Below, piece after piece: positions 35,559-44,702 of a stretch of DNA of 64,000 nucleotides. The position numbers and the translations under genes were made by a program. The DNA comes from CAWCVR01 sp963799105 (GTDB lineage Bacteria > Acidobacteriota > Terriglobia > Bryobacterales > Bryobacteraceae): contig CAWCVR010000007.1 of assembly GCA_963799105.1 (NCBI GenBank), forward strand, positions 310,001 to 374,000, given 5' to 3'. The notes beneath the pieces were generated by a model that made no database searches, was not told the DNA's origin, and saw only the letters and a list, made by a program, of their open reading frames with translations. Each line of letters begins with the position of its first letter. Position 1 is the stretch's first letter.

Positions 35559-35860
35559 CCATCCTGACCATAAGCCCGGAAGCCGACGTACCTTCGTGAG
35601 AGCGAGGTGGCGCGTCATGTACCGGTTCACCCGCCGCCACCTTCCCGGAATCGTCTGAAGGGTTGCGCCCGGTCACCCATCGCCCTGATATGGGTCTGAG
35701 CAGTCTGAACCCGTATTTCCGTTTTGAGTAGTTACCGATAACCGCCTGATGGCCTCCGACGCCTTTATTCATGCGGGTTTCAACGTGATGAAGACGCTCC
35801 GGAGGTCAACACCCAATGGGTGAAAAACGAAACTGACCCTTTCAGCTATCTTTCAACTCC

Positions 35861-36073
35861 TTGTTGAAGGGCGGTTTCCAGGGATCACGAGTCACCTCCG
35901 ACGGTGGCCCGATCCTGGTACGCGAGCTGGATGAACGTCCGGGCTTCGGCGATCTCATCGCCCAGCACCCGACCGGCTCACGACGCGGAAAGAACATGCA
36001 GCTTCCGCTGGCGGACCTATTGTGCCAGTCCGTTTCCAGCCGGATGGCCGGCTATAAGGTGGCTACCGGGTAG
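35861..36073 (+). pseudogene. IS1380-type transposase, N-terminal fragment
   Basis: The 70-residue frame reads RVTSDGGPILVRELDERPGF, DLIAQHPTGSRRGKNMQLPL and ADLLCQSVSSRMAGYKVATG. This is the N-terminal block of IS1380-family (DDE group 1) transposases. It ends at a stop where the family continues for about 400 more residues, so the catalytic core is missing. The surrounding spacer 35559-36254 has no gene. A GC-rich hairpin at 36182-36201 may be part of the element's remains. Not functional. Confidence 0.7.
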
Positions 36074-36254
36074 CAGGTGGCGATGACACCAGCGAAATCA
36101 GGCGGACCAGGGCGTTGGGGGCCGGAGAGGTGTTCATGAAAATCGCTGAAAAGAAGCGGCTTTCCGGTTTTGGGTTATTCCGGCGGGGCGACAACCCCGC
36201 CTTGCGGGGGCGAAGACGGCTCCCGGAGGAAGAACCGGGACTCGCAAGACCAAG

Positions 36255-36311
36255 GGATGACGGTTTGGTTTATACTCAATTGGATCTGAAAATCCAAAAA
36301 GGAAATTCCGG
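36255..36311 (+). promoter_or_regulatory. 57-bp upstream element shared with the aldo/keto reductase gene
   Basis: These 57 bases align without gaps to 50716-50772, with 47 of 57 positions identical by eye. The best blocks are TTATACT-like (a plausible -10 box, TATACT at 36271) and TCCAAAAAGGAAAT. Here the element ends 77 bases before the ATG of the flavoprotein gene. In the other copy it ends five bases before the start. Both downstream genes encode Tat-exported oxidoreductases, so a common promoter or regulator site is inferred. Confidence 0.5.
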
Positions 36312-36388
36312 ATTGTTCTCCACGGGAGGCTGACCCGGACGAGGTTCAAATCGAACCTCGCAGTAGACAATACATCATAGGAGAGTCA

Positions 36389-38149
36389 ATGTCGAAGCAG
36401 AGCATTGATCGTAGAGCATTCCTGAAGGGCGCGGCGTTGACCGGTGTGGCACCCGCTGCCCAGGCCGCCCAGGCTGGGCGCAAGTGGGATCAGGAAGCCG
36501 ACGTCGTGGTGATCGGATCCGGCGCCGCCGGGCTGCCCGCCGCCATTATTGCCAGGGAGAACAACGCGTCGGTAATCCTGGTCGAGGCCAACCGCGACAT
36601 CGGCGGCCACGCCGCCGTCTCCACCGGCAACATCCCGCTGGGCGGCGGCACCGCGGCCCAGAAAGCGGCCGGAATCGTGGATTCGCCCGATATCCTCTTC
36701 AGGGACCTCTGCGACTGGTCCGTGGTGGGGGGCAACGGCGCCGCCGAGTACCGCTTCAACGACCGCGACATCGTTCGCGCTTTCGCCGACAACAACGTTT
36801 TCGCCTACGACTTTCTCGTGGCCCATGGACTGACATGGACGAAACCGGAACCCGACCGTGGCGGCATGACCCAGGCGGGCAAGTCGGCTCCCAGGGCCAT
36901 GCACGCGGCCATCATGCAATACGAGCGGATTCAGACCGGCGTAGTCGAGCCCCCCAACGTCGGGAGAACCACTTCCGGGGGCATCGGCATCGTGCGTCCG
37001 CTGGAGGCAGCCGCGCGGAAAGCGGGCGTGAAAATCCTTCTCCAGCACAGAATGACCAGTCTGATCCGCGAGGACAACGCCGCGGCCCGCGTGGTCGGGA
37101 TCACCGTGGAGGCCAATGGCGCAAAGCTCAATATCCGCGCCCGCAAAGGCGTCATCGTCTGCACCGGCGGCAGCAGCGGCAACGCGAGTTTCCGCCGCAT
37201 ATTCGATCCTCGCCTCACCGAGGAATACTGCAGCAACGCGGGCGAGCCCTATACTACCCAGGATGCCAGCGGAGAAATCGCCGCCATGGAGGTCGGGGCA
37301 TCGCTTTGGGGCACCGCCAACCAGACTGCGGAATACGGCGCCCATATCTCTAAGCCAGGGTATATCGGGTGCCAGCACGGATACCCCGCCATGTTTCCCA
37401 CGTGGCAACCGACCAGCAAGTATTTCCACCTGGCCCGCGCCATCGGCCTGCAGGTCCACGATTTTCAGGACGTGATCTGCGTCAACCAGGTCGGCGTGAG
37501 GTTTTATGACGAGACGAAGGGCGCGTTCGGCAACGCCGCCGCTACCCTCGAGGCCGGCCAGAACTACGAACAGAACAATTGGCGCAACGCGGCCAATACG
37601 AAGTGGGATCCCATGGGCTACCTTTCGGCCGCCATGGGTCTGAATGGCGGCACCGGCCCCGGCGGCGGGCCGATTTGGAGCATCTTCGACGCCGCGGCGG
37701 TGCAGCGCGAGAAATGGACCGTCGCCCCGCCCTGGGTGGATAGGGAGGCCGGCTTCTTCTTTTCCGCCGACACGATTGCCGGTTTGGCCGCCGCCATCAA
37801 AAACAAGTATCAAAAGAACCCGATGCCTGCCCAGGCGCTCCAGAATACCGTTACCCGCTACAACTCTTTTGTGGACGCGGGCGCGGATGCGGATTTCGAC
37901 AAACCCGCTCCCAAGCACAAAATCGAGACGCCTCCGTTCTACGCCGCCTGGGCCACGCCGGTTACTCACGATTGCCGCGCCGGCCTGCGCGTCAACGCGA
38001 ACTTCCAGGTGCAGGACATCAAGGGCAAGGTGATACCGGGCCTCTACTGCGCGGGCGAGTCCGCCGGTGGATTCGGCGAGCACGGCATCGCCCGGTGCGT
38101 CGTCGGAGGCCTAATCGCCGGCAGGCACGCCGTCGCGGAGAAGGTGTAA
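36389..38149 (+). CDS. Tat-exported FAD-dependent oxidoreductase (fumarate reductase/KSTD-like)
   Basis: 586 residues. ATG 36389 follows AGGAGAG at five bases. The N-terminus has a twin-arginine signal (DRRAFLKG, R8-R9) ending in an alanine-rich stretch. The Rossmann FAD site is VVVIGSGAAGLPAA (GSGAAG at 43-48), followed by an acidic residue in VILVEANRDIGG. A capping substrate domain lies in the middle. The C-terminal FAD contact is GLYCAGESAGGFGEHGI. This is the FAD_binding_2 family, which includes fumarate reductase flavoproteins and 3-ketosteroid dehydrogenases. The substrate cannot be read from sequence. Export through Tat fits a cofactor-loaded periplasmic enzyme. The TIGR03437 protein at 38184 follows closely and is probably cotranscribed. 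Confidence 0.88.
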   Translation: MSKQSIDRRAFLKGAALTGVAPAAQAAQAGRKWDQEADVVVIGSGAAGLPAAIIARENNASVILVEANRDIGGHAAVSTGNIPLGGGTAAQKAAGIVDSPDILFRDLCDWSVVGGNGAAEYRFNDRDIVRAFADNNVFAYDFLVAHGLTWTKPEPDRGGMTQAGKSAPRAMHAAIMQYERIQTGVVEPPNVGRTTSGGIGIVRPLEAAARKAGVKILLQHRMTSLIREDNAAARVVGITVEANGAKLNIRARKGVIVCTGGSSGNASFRRIFDPRLTEEYCSNAGEPYTTQDASGEIAAMEVGASLWGTANQTAEYGAHISKPGYIGCQHGYPAMFPTWQPTSKYFHLARAIGLQVHDFQDVICVNQVGVRFYDETKGAFGNAAATLEAGQNYEQNNWRNAANTKWDPMGYLSAAMGLNGGTGPGGGPIWSIFDAAAVQREKWTVAPPWVDREAGFFFSADTIAGLAAAIKNKYQKNPMPAQALQNTVTRYNSFVDAGADADFDKPAPKHKIETPPFYAAWATPVTHDCRAGLRVNANFQVQDIKGKVIPGLYCAGESAGGFGEHGIARCVVGGLIAGRHAVAEKV

Positions 38150-38183
38150 GGCGCTTTGATTCTTGGCACGAGGAGAAGGTAGG

Positions 38184-39794
38184 ATGTCCCGACATTCCAC
38201 GCGCTTAATATTTGCATTCCTCATCGCAACTTGCGGGTTCGCTCAGCCCGCCATTATGTCAACCGAGGTGGTGAACTCCGCCAGCTTTCTCGTCCAGGGG
38301 ATGCCCGGCTCCGGGATCGCACAGGGTTCCATCTTCACGATATTCGGCACGGGTTTAGGACCTGCCGCGCTGGTCCAGGCCGGCCCGTTGCCGCTTCAGA
38401 CGTTGCTGGGCGGCACCTCCGTCACCGTCACGGTTGGCGGGCAAACCGTGAAGGCTTATATTCTGGCGGCTGTCAGCTATCAAGTGAATGCTCTCCTGCC
38501 ATCCACGGCACCTACCGGCAGCGGATTCGTCACTGTCACCTTCAACAACCAGACAAGCGCGCCCGAGCCGGTTCAAATCGTCACCGCCTCGTTCGGCACG
38601 TATACGTTCAATTCGGGCGGCACGGGGCAGGCCAGCGCCACCGACCTGAACTACGTGTCCAATAGCATCATCAGGACATTCCACCCGGGCGATTGGGTCA
38701 TCTTGTGGGGTACCGGCCTCGGACCCATCAATGGAGACGACTCGAAGGCGCCGCCCGTCGGCAATATAGGGAGCCCGACGGTGTACATCGGGAATACCTC
38801 GTTGACTCCTTATTATGCGGGACGGTCGGCCCAGTATCCCGGGTTAGACCAGGTCGCTTTTCAGATTCCGTCCGGGATACAGGGCTGCAATGTGCCGGTT
38901 GCGGTCGGAACCAATGGGGTCGTCAGCCACGCCACAACCATTGCCGTATCGACATCCGGTCAGACCTGCTCGGATTCCCTTCTGGGCCAGGACTTGATCA
39001 CCAAACTCGCCTCCGGCGGCACCGTCAACTTCGGATTCGTGCAGTTGTCCGCCATCATTCTGCGCTTCCAGAGCCTTCCCGCCGGAATACAAGCGCCCGA
39101 TTTTGGGCAGGCGACCTTCAGCGAATTCACGCCGCAAACGGCCGGGTTCGCCTCTTATGGCGTGTCCCAAGGCTATTGCATTACCACCAATGATCCCGAT
39201 ATGAGTCCCGGCCAGCTCGATGCCGGCGCTGCGATCACCGTGCAAGGTCTCTCGACCGCGACGGTCCCCCAGGCCGTCCCTGGATGGGGATTCTACTATT
39301 TGTTCTTCAATAGTGGCGCACAGTTCTTTTGGAGCGGCCTCAACTACTCGGTTTCCGCCCCGGGCGGCGCAAAAGTCGGAGCGTTTTCTGTCAGCGACAC
39401 CACCAGCGTACCCAGCGCTTATTTCTCCGGCATTATCGCCGGTCAGACGATCCCCCGTTCGAGCGATTTTACGGTTACTTGGACCGGCGGCGACCCCACC
39501 TTGGAGAACGGCATGGTGACTATCGCGGGGGCTTCATGGGGGATTTCGAGCGGGGGCCTATTCGGGGGCTTCATGTGTACGGCTCCGCTTTCCGCGAAGT
39601 CGTTCACCATCCCCAAGTGGGTGCTTTCTACGTTGGCGCCGAGCGCAACCGGTTATATTGGTGTCGCCCCATACCCGATGGGCGACATCTGGATCGGGCA
39701 GGCCAACAACCCGGTGGTTTTCCAGGCCAAAGGCCTCGACAGGGGCGTCCTCATGGACGAGTTTTACAACGGATACCCAGTCTACTTCCAGTAA
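38184..39794 (+). CDS. Exported TIGR03437-domain protein
   Basis: 536 residues. ATG 38184 is preceded by GAGGAGAAGG. A signal peptide (LIFAFLIATCGFAQ) leads to VVNSASFLVQGMPGSGIAQG and FTIFGTGLGP, the opening of the Solibacter C-terminal domain (TIGR03437). The block VTVTVGGQTVKAYILAAVSY and QVNALLPS follows. A second, similar half starts near residue 155 (GDWVILWGTGLGPINGD). The last 240 residues (SLLGQDLITKLASGGTVNFG onward) are beta-rich and not recognised. In this lineage such domains sit at the ends of many secreted proteins, so the role may be attachment or display. The gene is 34 bases after the flavoprotein gene. Confidence 0.82.
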   Translation: MSRHSTRLIFAFLIATCGFAQPAIMSTEVVNSASFLVQGMPGSGIAQGSIFTIFGTGLGPAALVQAGPLPLQTLLGGTSVTVTVGGQTVKAYILAAVSYQVNALLPSTAPTGSGFVTVTFNNQTSAPEPVQIVTASFGTYTFNSGGTGQASATDLNYVSNSIIRTFHPGDWVILWGTGLGPINGDDSKAPPVGNIGSPTVYIGNTSLTPYYAGRSAQYPGLDQVAFQIPSGIQGCNVPVAVGTNGVVSHATTIAVSTSGQTCSDSLLGQDLITKLASGGTVNFGFVQLSAIILRFQSLPAGIQAPDFGQATFSEFTPQTAGFASYGVSQGYCITTNDPDMSPGQLDAGAAITVQGLSTATVPQAVPGWGFYYLFFNSGAQFFWSGLNYSVSAPGGAKVGAFSVSDTTSVPSAYFSGIIAGQTIPRSSDFTVTWTGGDPTLENGMVTIAGASWGISSGGLFGGFMCTAPLSAKSFTIPKWVLSTLAPSATGYIGVAPYPMGDIWIGQANNPVVFQAKGLDRGVLMDEFYNGYPVYFQ

Positions 39795-39880
39795 CGGCCG
39801 GCGCCGTTGCCCCTTGCGATCTCCGCGCATTTGCGCGGGCCGTTTCGCGGAGTCGTCCTACGGGCAACCGGGAACGGATT

Positions 39881-39956
<76 letters not shown>

Positions 39957-40069
39957 TTGGGATGGGCTCTACATGCAAAATAGCGCGTCGCGGGCGATCA
40001 AGTCAAACTGCGGCTGGCGGTTTGGAGGCGGCGTTCCAACGTGCTAGAGTCGAGGTTGGAGCGTTAACC

Positions 40070-40146
40070 GGGCGGTTAGCTCAGTTGGTTAGAGCGCCTG
40101 CCTTACAAGCAGGAGGTCCGCGGTTCGAGCCCGCGACCGCCCACCA
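40070..40146 (+). tRNA. tRNA-Val (TAC), CCA encoded
   Basis: Acceptor GGGCGGT pairs with ACCGCCC. The D arm is GCTCAGTTGGTTAGAGC, and the anticodon arm CCTGC-CTTACAA-GCAGG shows anticodon TAC. The T arm is CGCGGTTCGAGCCCGCG. Discriminator A and CCA are encoded at 40143-40146. It is divergent from tRNA-Cys and head-on to the 3' end of the SNF2 gene. Confidence 0.95.
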
Positions 40147-40158
40147 TTCCCGCCGCCT

Positions 40159-40842
40159 CTACGACAGCAGCAGCTCCAGATCTTCACGCTTCAGGTCGCG
40201 GATCAGGCTGTTGTCCTCGCCCAGGATGGCATCGGCGAGCGCCCGCTTGGTCTTCTGCAACTCCAGCACCTTCTCTTCCACCGTGTCGCGGGCAATCAGC
40301 CGGTAGGCGAATACCGGCCGGGTCTGCCCGATGCGGTGCGCGCGGTCCACGGCCTGCGCTTCCACCGCCGGGTTCCACCACGGATCGAGCAGGAAGACGT
40401 ATTCCGCCGCCGTCAGGTTCAGGCCCAGGCCGCCGGCCTTGAGGCTGATCAGAAAGAGGCCGCAGTCCGGGTCGTTCTGAAACGCCTCGACACGCGTCTG
40501 GCGGTCGCGGGTGGCGCCGTCCAGGTACTCGTAGCGGGCGCCGCCCGAATCCAGGCGGCGGCGCAGAATCGCCAGCAGGCTGGTGAACTGCGAAAACACC
40601 AGGGCCTTGTGGCCTTCCTCGCGCAATTCCGAAAGCTGGCTCAGCAGGGTGTCGATCTTGGCGCCCGGCTCGTCGACGCGTTTCGCGTCCAGCAGCCCTG
40701 GGTGGCAGGCGGCCTGCCGCAGCCGCAGCAGCGCCTCCAGCACGTGCATCTTCGAGCGGCCCATCCCCTGCTGATCCACCTTATGTAGCAGCACGGCGCG
40801 ATAGTGTTTGCGCAGCTCGTCGTAGTGCTTCCGCTGCGGCGC
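40159..40842 (-). CDS. SNF2-family helicase, C-terminal piece (third frame of a broken gene)
   Basis: This frame begins to make sense at about 40842 (APQRKHYDELRKHYRAVLLH) and runs to the stop at 40159. It carries the helicase C-terminal lobe: HKALVFSQFTSLLAILRRRL (motif IV region), GLFLISLKAGGLGLNLTAAE (motif V), and PWWNPAVEAQAVDRAHRIGQ (motif VI). It ends with DTVEEKVLELQKTKRALADA. These are the canonical SNF2/Rad54 motifs. Alone it lacks an ATP-binding lobe and has no credible start. It is the direct continuation of the piece at 40781-41404 after a single extra base near 40843-40848 (CTCGAAGGC in place of an expected CTCGAGGC). Confidence 0.85.
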   Translation of the reverse strand, partial: APQRKHYDELRKHYRAVLLHKVDQQGMGRSKMHVLEALLRLRQAACHPGLLDAKRVDEPGAKIDTLLSQLSELREEGHKALVFSQFTSLLAILRRRLDSGGARYEYLDGATRDRQTRVEAFQNDPDCGLFLISLKAGGLGLNLTAAEYVFLLDPWWNPAVEAQAVDRAHRIGQTRPVFAYRLIARDTVEEKVLELQKTKRALADAILGEDNSLIRDLKREDLELLLS

Positions 40843-41404
40843 CTTCGAGTTCGCAGAAGATGGTCTGCTCGGTTTTGGCCGGCAGTTCGCGGGCCACCTG
40901 CTGCTTGGTGCGGCGGAGGATGAAGGGGCGCAGCGCAGCCGCCAGCAGCCGCCGCGATTCCTCGCTGGGATTTCTGGCCAGGCCGCCGGCCATCTTCAGC
41001 ACTTTCGCCTCGCCCAGCATGCCGGGGTTGAGAAACTCGAACAGGCTCCACAACTCGCCCAGGTGATTCTCGACGGGCGTGCCGCTGAGCGCCAGGCGAT
41101 GCCGGCCGCGCAGCAGCCGGACGGCCTTGGCCGAGGCCGTGGAGGCGTTCTTGACGGCCTGGGCTTCGTCCAGCACCACGTAGTCGAACTCCAGTTGGGA
41201 CAGGCTGGGGGCATCGCGCAGCAGGGTTCCGTAAGTGGTCAGGACCATGTCGTAACCGGCGATCGCCCCCTCGTCACGCGCCACGCCGATGTGTTCCAGC
41301 ACGCGCAGCCCTGGCGTGAAACGCGCGGCCTCCTCGCGCCAGTTGAACATCAGCGATTTCGGCGCCACCACCAGCGACGGCCCCTTGCCCTGCGGTGCGG
41401 CGCG
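40781..41404 (-). CDS. SNF2-family helicase, middle piece (second frame of a broken gene)
   Basis: From 41404 this frame reads PQGKGPSLVVAPKSLMFNWR (motif Ia), DMVLTTYGTLLRD, FDYVVLDEAQAVKN (motif II, DEAQ), HRLALSGTPVENHLGELWSL (motif III) and RPFILRRTKQQVARELP. It then drifts out of register near 40845 and stops at 40781. It has no start codon of its own in a sensible place. The upstream frame leaves register at the AAA run 41405-41407, where removing one base would restore LLERAAPQGKGPS. This is the second half of the N-terminal ATPase lobe. Confidence 0.85.
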   Translation of the reverse strand, partial: RAAPQGKGPSLVVAPKSLMFNWREEAARFTPGLRVLEHIGVARDEGAIAGYDMVLTTYGTLLRDAPSLSQLEFDYVVLDEAQAVKNASTASAKAVRLLRGRHRLALSGTPVENHLGELWSLFEFLNPGMLGEAKVLKMAGGLARNPSEESRRLLAAALRPFILRRTKQQVARELPAKTEQTIFCELEGAAAEALRRAAQTLSRRAAT

Positions 41405-43445
41405 TTTCGAGCAGGGCCAGCACCTGCGCGGTCTTGCCCACGCCCATGTCGTCGGCCAGGCAACCGCCGAAGCCGAATTCGCGCAGGAACTCCATCCAGC
41501 CCAGCCCTTCCCGCTGGTAGTCGCGCAGTTGCCCCACGAAACCCGCCGGCTGCGGCGCGGCCTGGATGCCCTGGAAGCGGCGCATCTGCTCGCGCAGGCG
41601 GGCGAAAACCTCGTCCACGCGGACGTCCGGCTGGGCCGCCAGCAGGGCGTCCAGCAGGCCGGCCTGATTGCGGCGGAAGCGCAGATGGTCTTCCGCTTTG
41701 GCGCCCAGTCCGGCGAGGGGAGCGAAGCGTTCGAGCCATTCCTCGGGCAGCAATCCGAAGGTGCCATCCCCCAGAACCACCATGGAATCGCCGCGGCGCA
41801 TGGCGGCCAACAACTGGGGCAGGGACGCGGTGGCGCCGCCGTAGTCCACTTCGCCGCGCAGTTCGAACCAGTCGATGCCGGAGCTCACCGAGACATGCGC
41901 CGCGCCGGGACTGCGGAAGGCTTTGCCTTCGGCCTCCACGTGCCAGGCGGCGCGGATCAGTTCCCGGACAACGCGCGGCAGTTGCTTCGCCGGGATCGGC
42001 CATGCGCCGTCGCGTTCGGGGCCCGGGCGGAGCCCCAGGTTGCGCAGCGTCTCCTCGGCGGCCCGCTCCGCCGCGGCGTCGCGCAACAGGTACGTGCGGT
42101 CTTCGGCGAACCAGATGCCGCGGCCCGCGGTGGGGCCTTCCACCCAGCCGCGGCCGTAGTCCAGCAGCAGCCGCGCCACGTGCTTCACCTCGCCGGCCGC
42201 GGTCTTCCGTTGACCAACCCGCAGGCCCAGGCGGGGCGGCGAGCGGCGCTCCTCGAATTGCAGGGGCGGGTCCAGATCCATGGGCGGAAGCGCGGCGCAG
42301 TTCAGCAGCCGTTCGAGCACGCGATCGCGCTCCCGGTCGGAAAAGCCGATCCGCCCGACATCCCGCAATTGCTCGACCCATGGAAAGGCGCCGCCGGGGT
42401 CGAAGCGCGCCAGCTTGCCGCGCGCCAGCAGAAAACCGCCATCCACCAGCAATGCGGGTTCGCTCAAGGGCATGCGTTCCTCGCCGCGCGACAAGACGCC
42501 GGTGATGTTCCACTGGTCGCGGTCGTCCTGCCGCAATTCCAGGCGCAGAGTCCAGGGTGCGGCGTCATCCCACTCCACAGGCTGGAGGTTCGCCGCGGCG
42601 CTCTCGCGGCTGTGCAGCCGTCCGGTGGCGCCCATCCGCGGAAGCAGCGCGCAGGCCAGCCGGTGAGGGAGCGTCTTGCGGTTGGTGGCGTTCATCAAGG
42701 AGGAATAAAAAGAGTACGCGTAATACTCCTGCCCGCCCAGGATAGCGCCGGCGATGTCGGCGTCGGCCGCGTCCGGCAGCGCTCCAGCCTCTTCCGGCGT
42801 CAGCCTCATCTCCTTGAGAACCGACCAGTCGCCATTCTTCTTCTGCGAGCGCGAAAACAGTTCCACGGCGATCCGGCCGGCGCTCTTGGAGGTGGCGATG
42901 TCGATGACATACCGGACCTCGGAGACGCGCCGCGGGAGACCGGCCCTTCCGTTCCGGACGCCGAGCTTCCGCTCGACGGCATCGAGATGCTCGACCCATC
43001 CGGGAATGCGCGGCAGCGGGGGCGGGGGCGGAACGCGGGGGCGATACGAGGGTGGGGAGAGGGAGAATCCGCCGTCTTCGTCTTCGTCCCCGTAGTCGTA
43101 GCCGTCAGCCGGAGACTCGTCCGTCACGTTCAGGAATCTCATATTCAGCGCTTCGGCCGGCACGCCATGCGCGTCGCCGGCCAGAGCCATGGCCCAGATG
43201 TGCTTGCACGGCCCATGATCCTGAAAGTACGCGCAGTCGCACCAGACGCGCAGCGTGTCGTCGTCGAGGGTCATGCGAACGTCGTACGTGCGGCCGCCGA
43301 TCACCTGGCCGTAGAGGTGGCGCGGGCCGGCATCCTTGATACGGACGGCGCCGGACCCGAACAACGCGGCGCCGCGATGCTGCAAAACGTCATCGAAACT
43401 GCCATCGAGCGCGCGGGCCAGGGACATGGATGGGAGAGTTCTCAT
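41274..43445 (-). CDS. SNF2-family helicase, N-terminal piece with SWIM zinc finger
   Basis: Sensible sequence runs from ATG 43445 (or ATG 43427) to about 41406. Residues 60-95 form a SWIM zinc finger, CDCAYFQDHGPCKH (CxCx7CxH), typical of this helicase subfamily. About 450 residues of SNF2-associated regulatory region follow. The ATPase lobe then begins with LRDYQREGLGWMEFLREFGF and Walker A LADDMGVGKTAQVLAL; a valine replaces the usual leucine in DDMGLGKT. After ALLE the frame shifts, and the remaining 45 residues to 41274 are not native. With the two pieces downstream the full protein would be about 1090 residues, a chromatin-type ATPase of bacteria thought to act on DNA or transcription complexes. 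No ribosome-binding sequence is obvious. Confidence 0.85.
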   Translation of the reverse strand: MRTLPSMSLARALDGSFDDVLQHRGAALFGSGAVRIKDAGPRHLYGQVIGGRTYDVRMTLDDDTLRVWCDCAYFQDHGPCKHIWAMALAGDAHGVPAEALNMRFLNVTDESPADGYDYGDEDEDGGFSLSPPSYRPRVPPPPPLPRIPGWVEHLDAVERKLGVRNGRAGLPRRVSEVRYVIDIATSKSAGRIAVELFSRSQKKNGDWSVLKEMRLTPEEAGALPDAADADIAGAILGGQEYYAYSFYSSLMNATNRKTLPHRLACALLPRMGATGRLHSRESAAANLQPVEWDDAAPWTLRLELRQDDRDQWNITGVLSRGEERMPLSEPALLVDGGFLLARGKLARFDPGGAFPWVEQLRDVGRIGFSDRERDRVLERLLNCAALPPMDLDPPLQFEERRSPPRLGLRVGQRKTAAGEVKHVARLLLDYGRGWVEGPTAGRGIWFAEDRTYLLRDAAAERAAEETLRNLGLRPGPERDGAWPIPAKQLPRVVRELIRAAWHVEAEGKAFRSPGAAHVSVSSGIDWFELRGEVDYGGATASLPQLLAAMRRGDSMVVLGDGTFGLLPEEWLERFAPLAGLGAKAEDHLRFRRNQAGLLDALLAAQPDVRVDEVFARLREQMRRFQGIQAAPQPAGFVGQLRDYQREGLGWMEFLREFGFGGCLADDMGVGKTAQVLALLETRRTAGQGAVAGGGAEIADVQLARGGRAFHARAARAGTHRRGA

Positions 43446-43501
43446 TGTAGCGGCCCGACGCCGCGCCGCGCACGCTGGATGGAGCCCACACACACGGTAC
43501 A

Positions 43502-44695
43502 ATGGGCACAATGCCCGAAAATTCCGAAGAATTCTACCGTATCAAAAAGCTGCCACCCTACGTCTTCGCGGTCATCAACGAAATGCGCGCCAAGGCACGG
43601 GCGGCACAAATCGACGTCATCGATCTCGGTATGGGGAATCCGGACGGCGCCACCCCGCGCGTGGTGGTCAACAAGCTGATCGAAGCATCGCGGAACGCGC
43701 GCAATCACCGGTATTCGCAGTCGCGCGGAATTCCCAAGCTGCGCGAGGAGATCGTCCACCGCTACCGGAACAATTACGGTGTGGAACTGGATGCCGACCG
43801 CGAGGCCATCGTCACCATCGGCGCCAAGGATGCGCTGGCCCACCTGTTGTTCGCCACCGTGGGGCCGGGCGACGTGGTGGTGTCTCCCAACCCCGCGTAC
43901 CCCATCCATCAGTACGGCGTGATCATGGCCGAAGGCGACGCCCGCATGCTGCCCATGCCGGACGCAGCCACGTTCCTGAGCGGGCTGGAGGACCTCTACC
44001 GCACTGCCACGCGTAAGCCGAAGTTCCTGTTGATCTCGTTCCCGCACAACCCGACCACGACGTGCGTCGACCTCGACTTCTTCCGCGAAGTGGTCCGCCT
44101 GGCCAGCCAGCACGGCACCATGATCATCCACGATTTCGCCTACGCCGACCTGGGCTTCGACGGCTACAAGCCGCCCAGCATCCTGCAGGTGGAAGGCGCC
44201 AAGGACGTGGCCGTGGAGATCTTCTCCATGTCGAAAAGCTACAACATGGCTGGATGGCGGGTGGGGTTCTGCGTGGGCAACCCGCGCGTCATCGCGGCGC
44301 TGGCGCGCATCAAGAGCTACCTGGATTACGGCGTCTTCCAGCCGGTGCAGATCGCCGCGATTATCGCGTTGCGCGAATGCGAAGAGGATACGAAGAAGAT
44401 CTGCGCCACGTACCAGAAGCGCCGCGACGTCCTGATCCACGGCTTGAGCCATGCCGGGTGGCCGGTGGAGAAGCCGCGCGGAACGATGTTCGTGTGGGCG
44501 CCCATCCCGGAACGCTTCCGCGCCATGGGCTCGCTGGAGTTTTCGAAGCTGCTGCTCGAAAAAGCGCAGGTGGCCGTGTCCCCCGGGATCGGGTTCGGCC
44601 CCATGGGCGAAGGCCACGTGCGTTTCGCCCTGGTGGAGAACGATCACCGCATCCGCCAGGCAACCCGCGCGATCGGACAGTTCTTCAAGAGCTGA
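43502..44695 (+). CDS. alaC: Alanine transaminase AlaC type, PLP-dependent class I/II
   Basis: 397 residues from ATG 43502; ATG 43511 is equally possible, and no clear ribosome-binding sequence is present. The sequence follows E. coli AlaC closely: LPPYVFAVINEM, IDLGMGNPDGATP, RYSQSRGIPKLREEI and EAIVTIGAKDALAHL. SFPHNPTT, HDFAYADLGFDGYKPPSI and the Schiff-base site SMSKSYNMAGWRVGF (K245) follow. The C-terminal arginine region is VSPGIGFGPMGEGHVRFAL. The enzyme would interconvert pyruvate and alanine with glutamate in the cytoplasm; a related LL-diaminopimelate-type activity cannot be ruled out by eye. It is divergent from the SNF2 gene (56-base gap) and convergent with the DUF4159 gene. Confidence 0.9.
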   Translation: MGTMPENSEEFYRIKKLPPYVFAVINEMRAKARAAQIDVIDLGMGNPDGATPRVVVNKLIEASRNARNHRYSQSRGIPKLREEIVHRYRNNYGVELDADREAIVTIGAKDALAHLLFATVGPGDVVVSPNPAYPIHQYGVIMAEGDARMLPMPDAATFLSGLEDLYRTATRKPKFLLISFPHNPTTTCVDLDFFREVVRLASQHGTMIIHDFAYADLGFDGYKPPSILQVEGAKDVAVEIFSMSKSYNMAGWRVGFCVGNPRVIAALARIKSYLDYGVFQPVQIAAIIALRECEEDTKKICATYQKRRDVLIHGLSHAGWPVEKPRGTMFVWAPIPERFRAMGSLEFSKLLLEKAQVAVSPGIGFGPMGEGHVRFALVENDHRIRQATRAIGQFFKS

Positions 44696-44702
44696 CATCC
44701 GC

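Noticed and set aside
36182..36201. GC-rich hairpin read as a terminator
   Set aside because: The stem GGCGGGG/CCCCGCC is good, but no T-run follows and no gene ends nearby; it is more likely part of IS remains.
36386..38083. 565-residue minus-strand frame opposite the flavoprotein gene
   Set aside because: The plus strand carries the Tat signal, FAD motifs and a ribosome-binding sequence; the antisense frame is a codon-bias shadow.
41289..43679. 796-residue plus-strand frame opposite the SNF2 gene
   Set aside because: It mirrors the helicase coding frame, has an alanine/arginine/glycine-skewed composition and no domain. It also runs into the oppositely read alaC start region.
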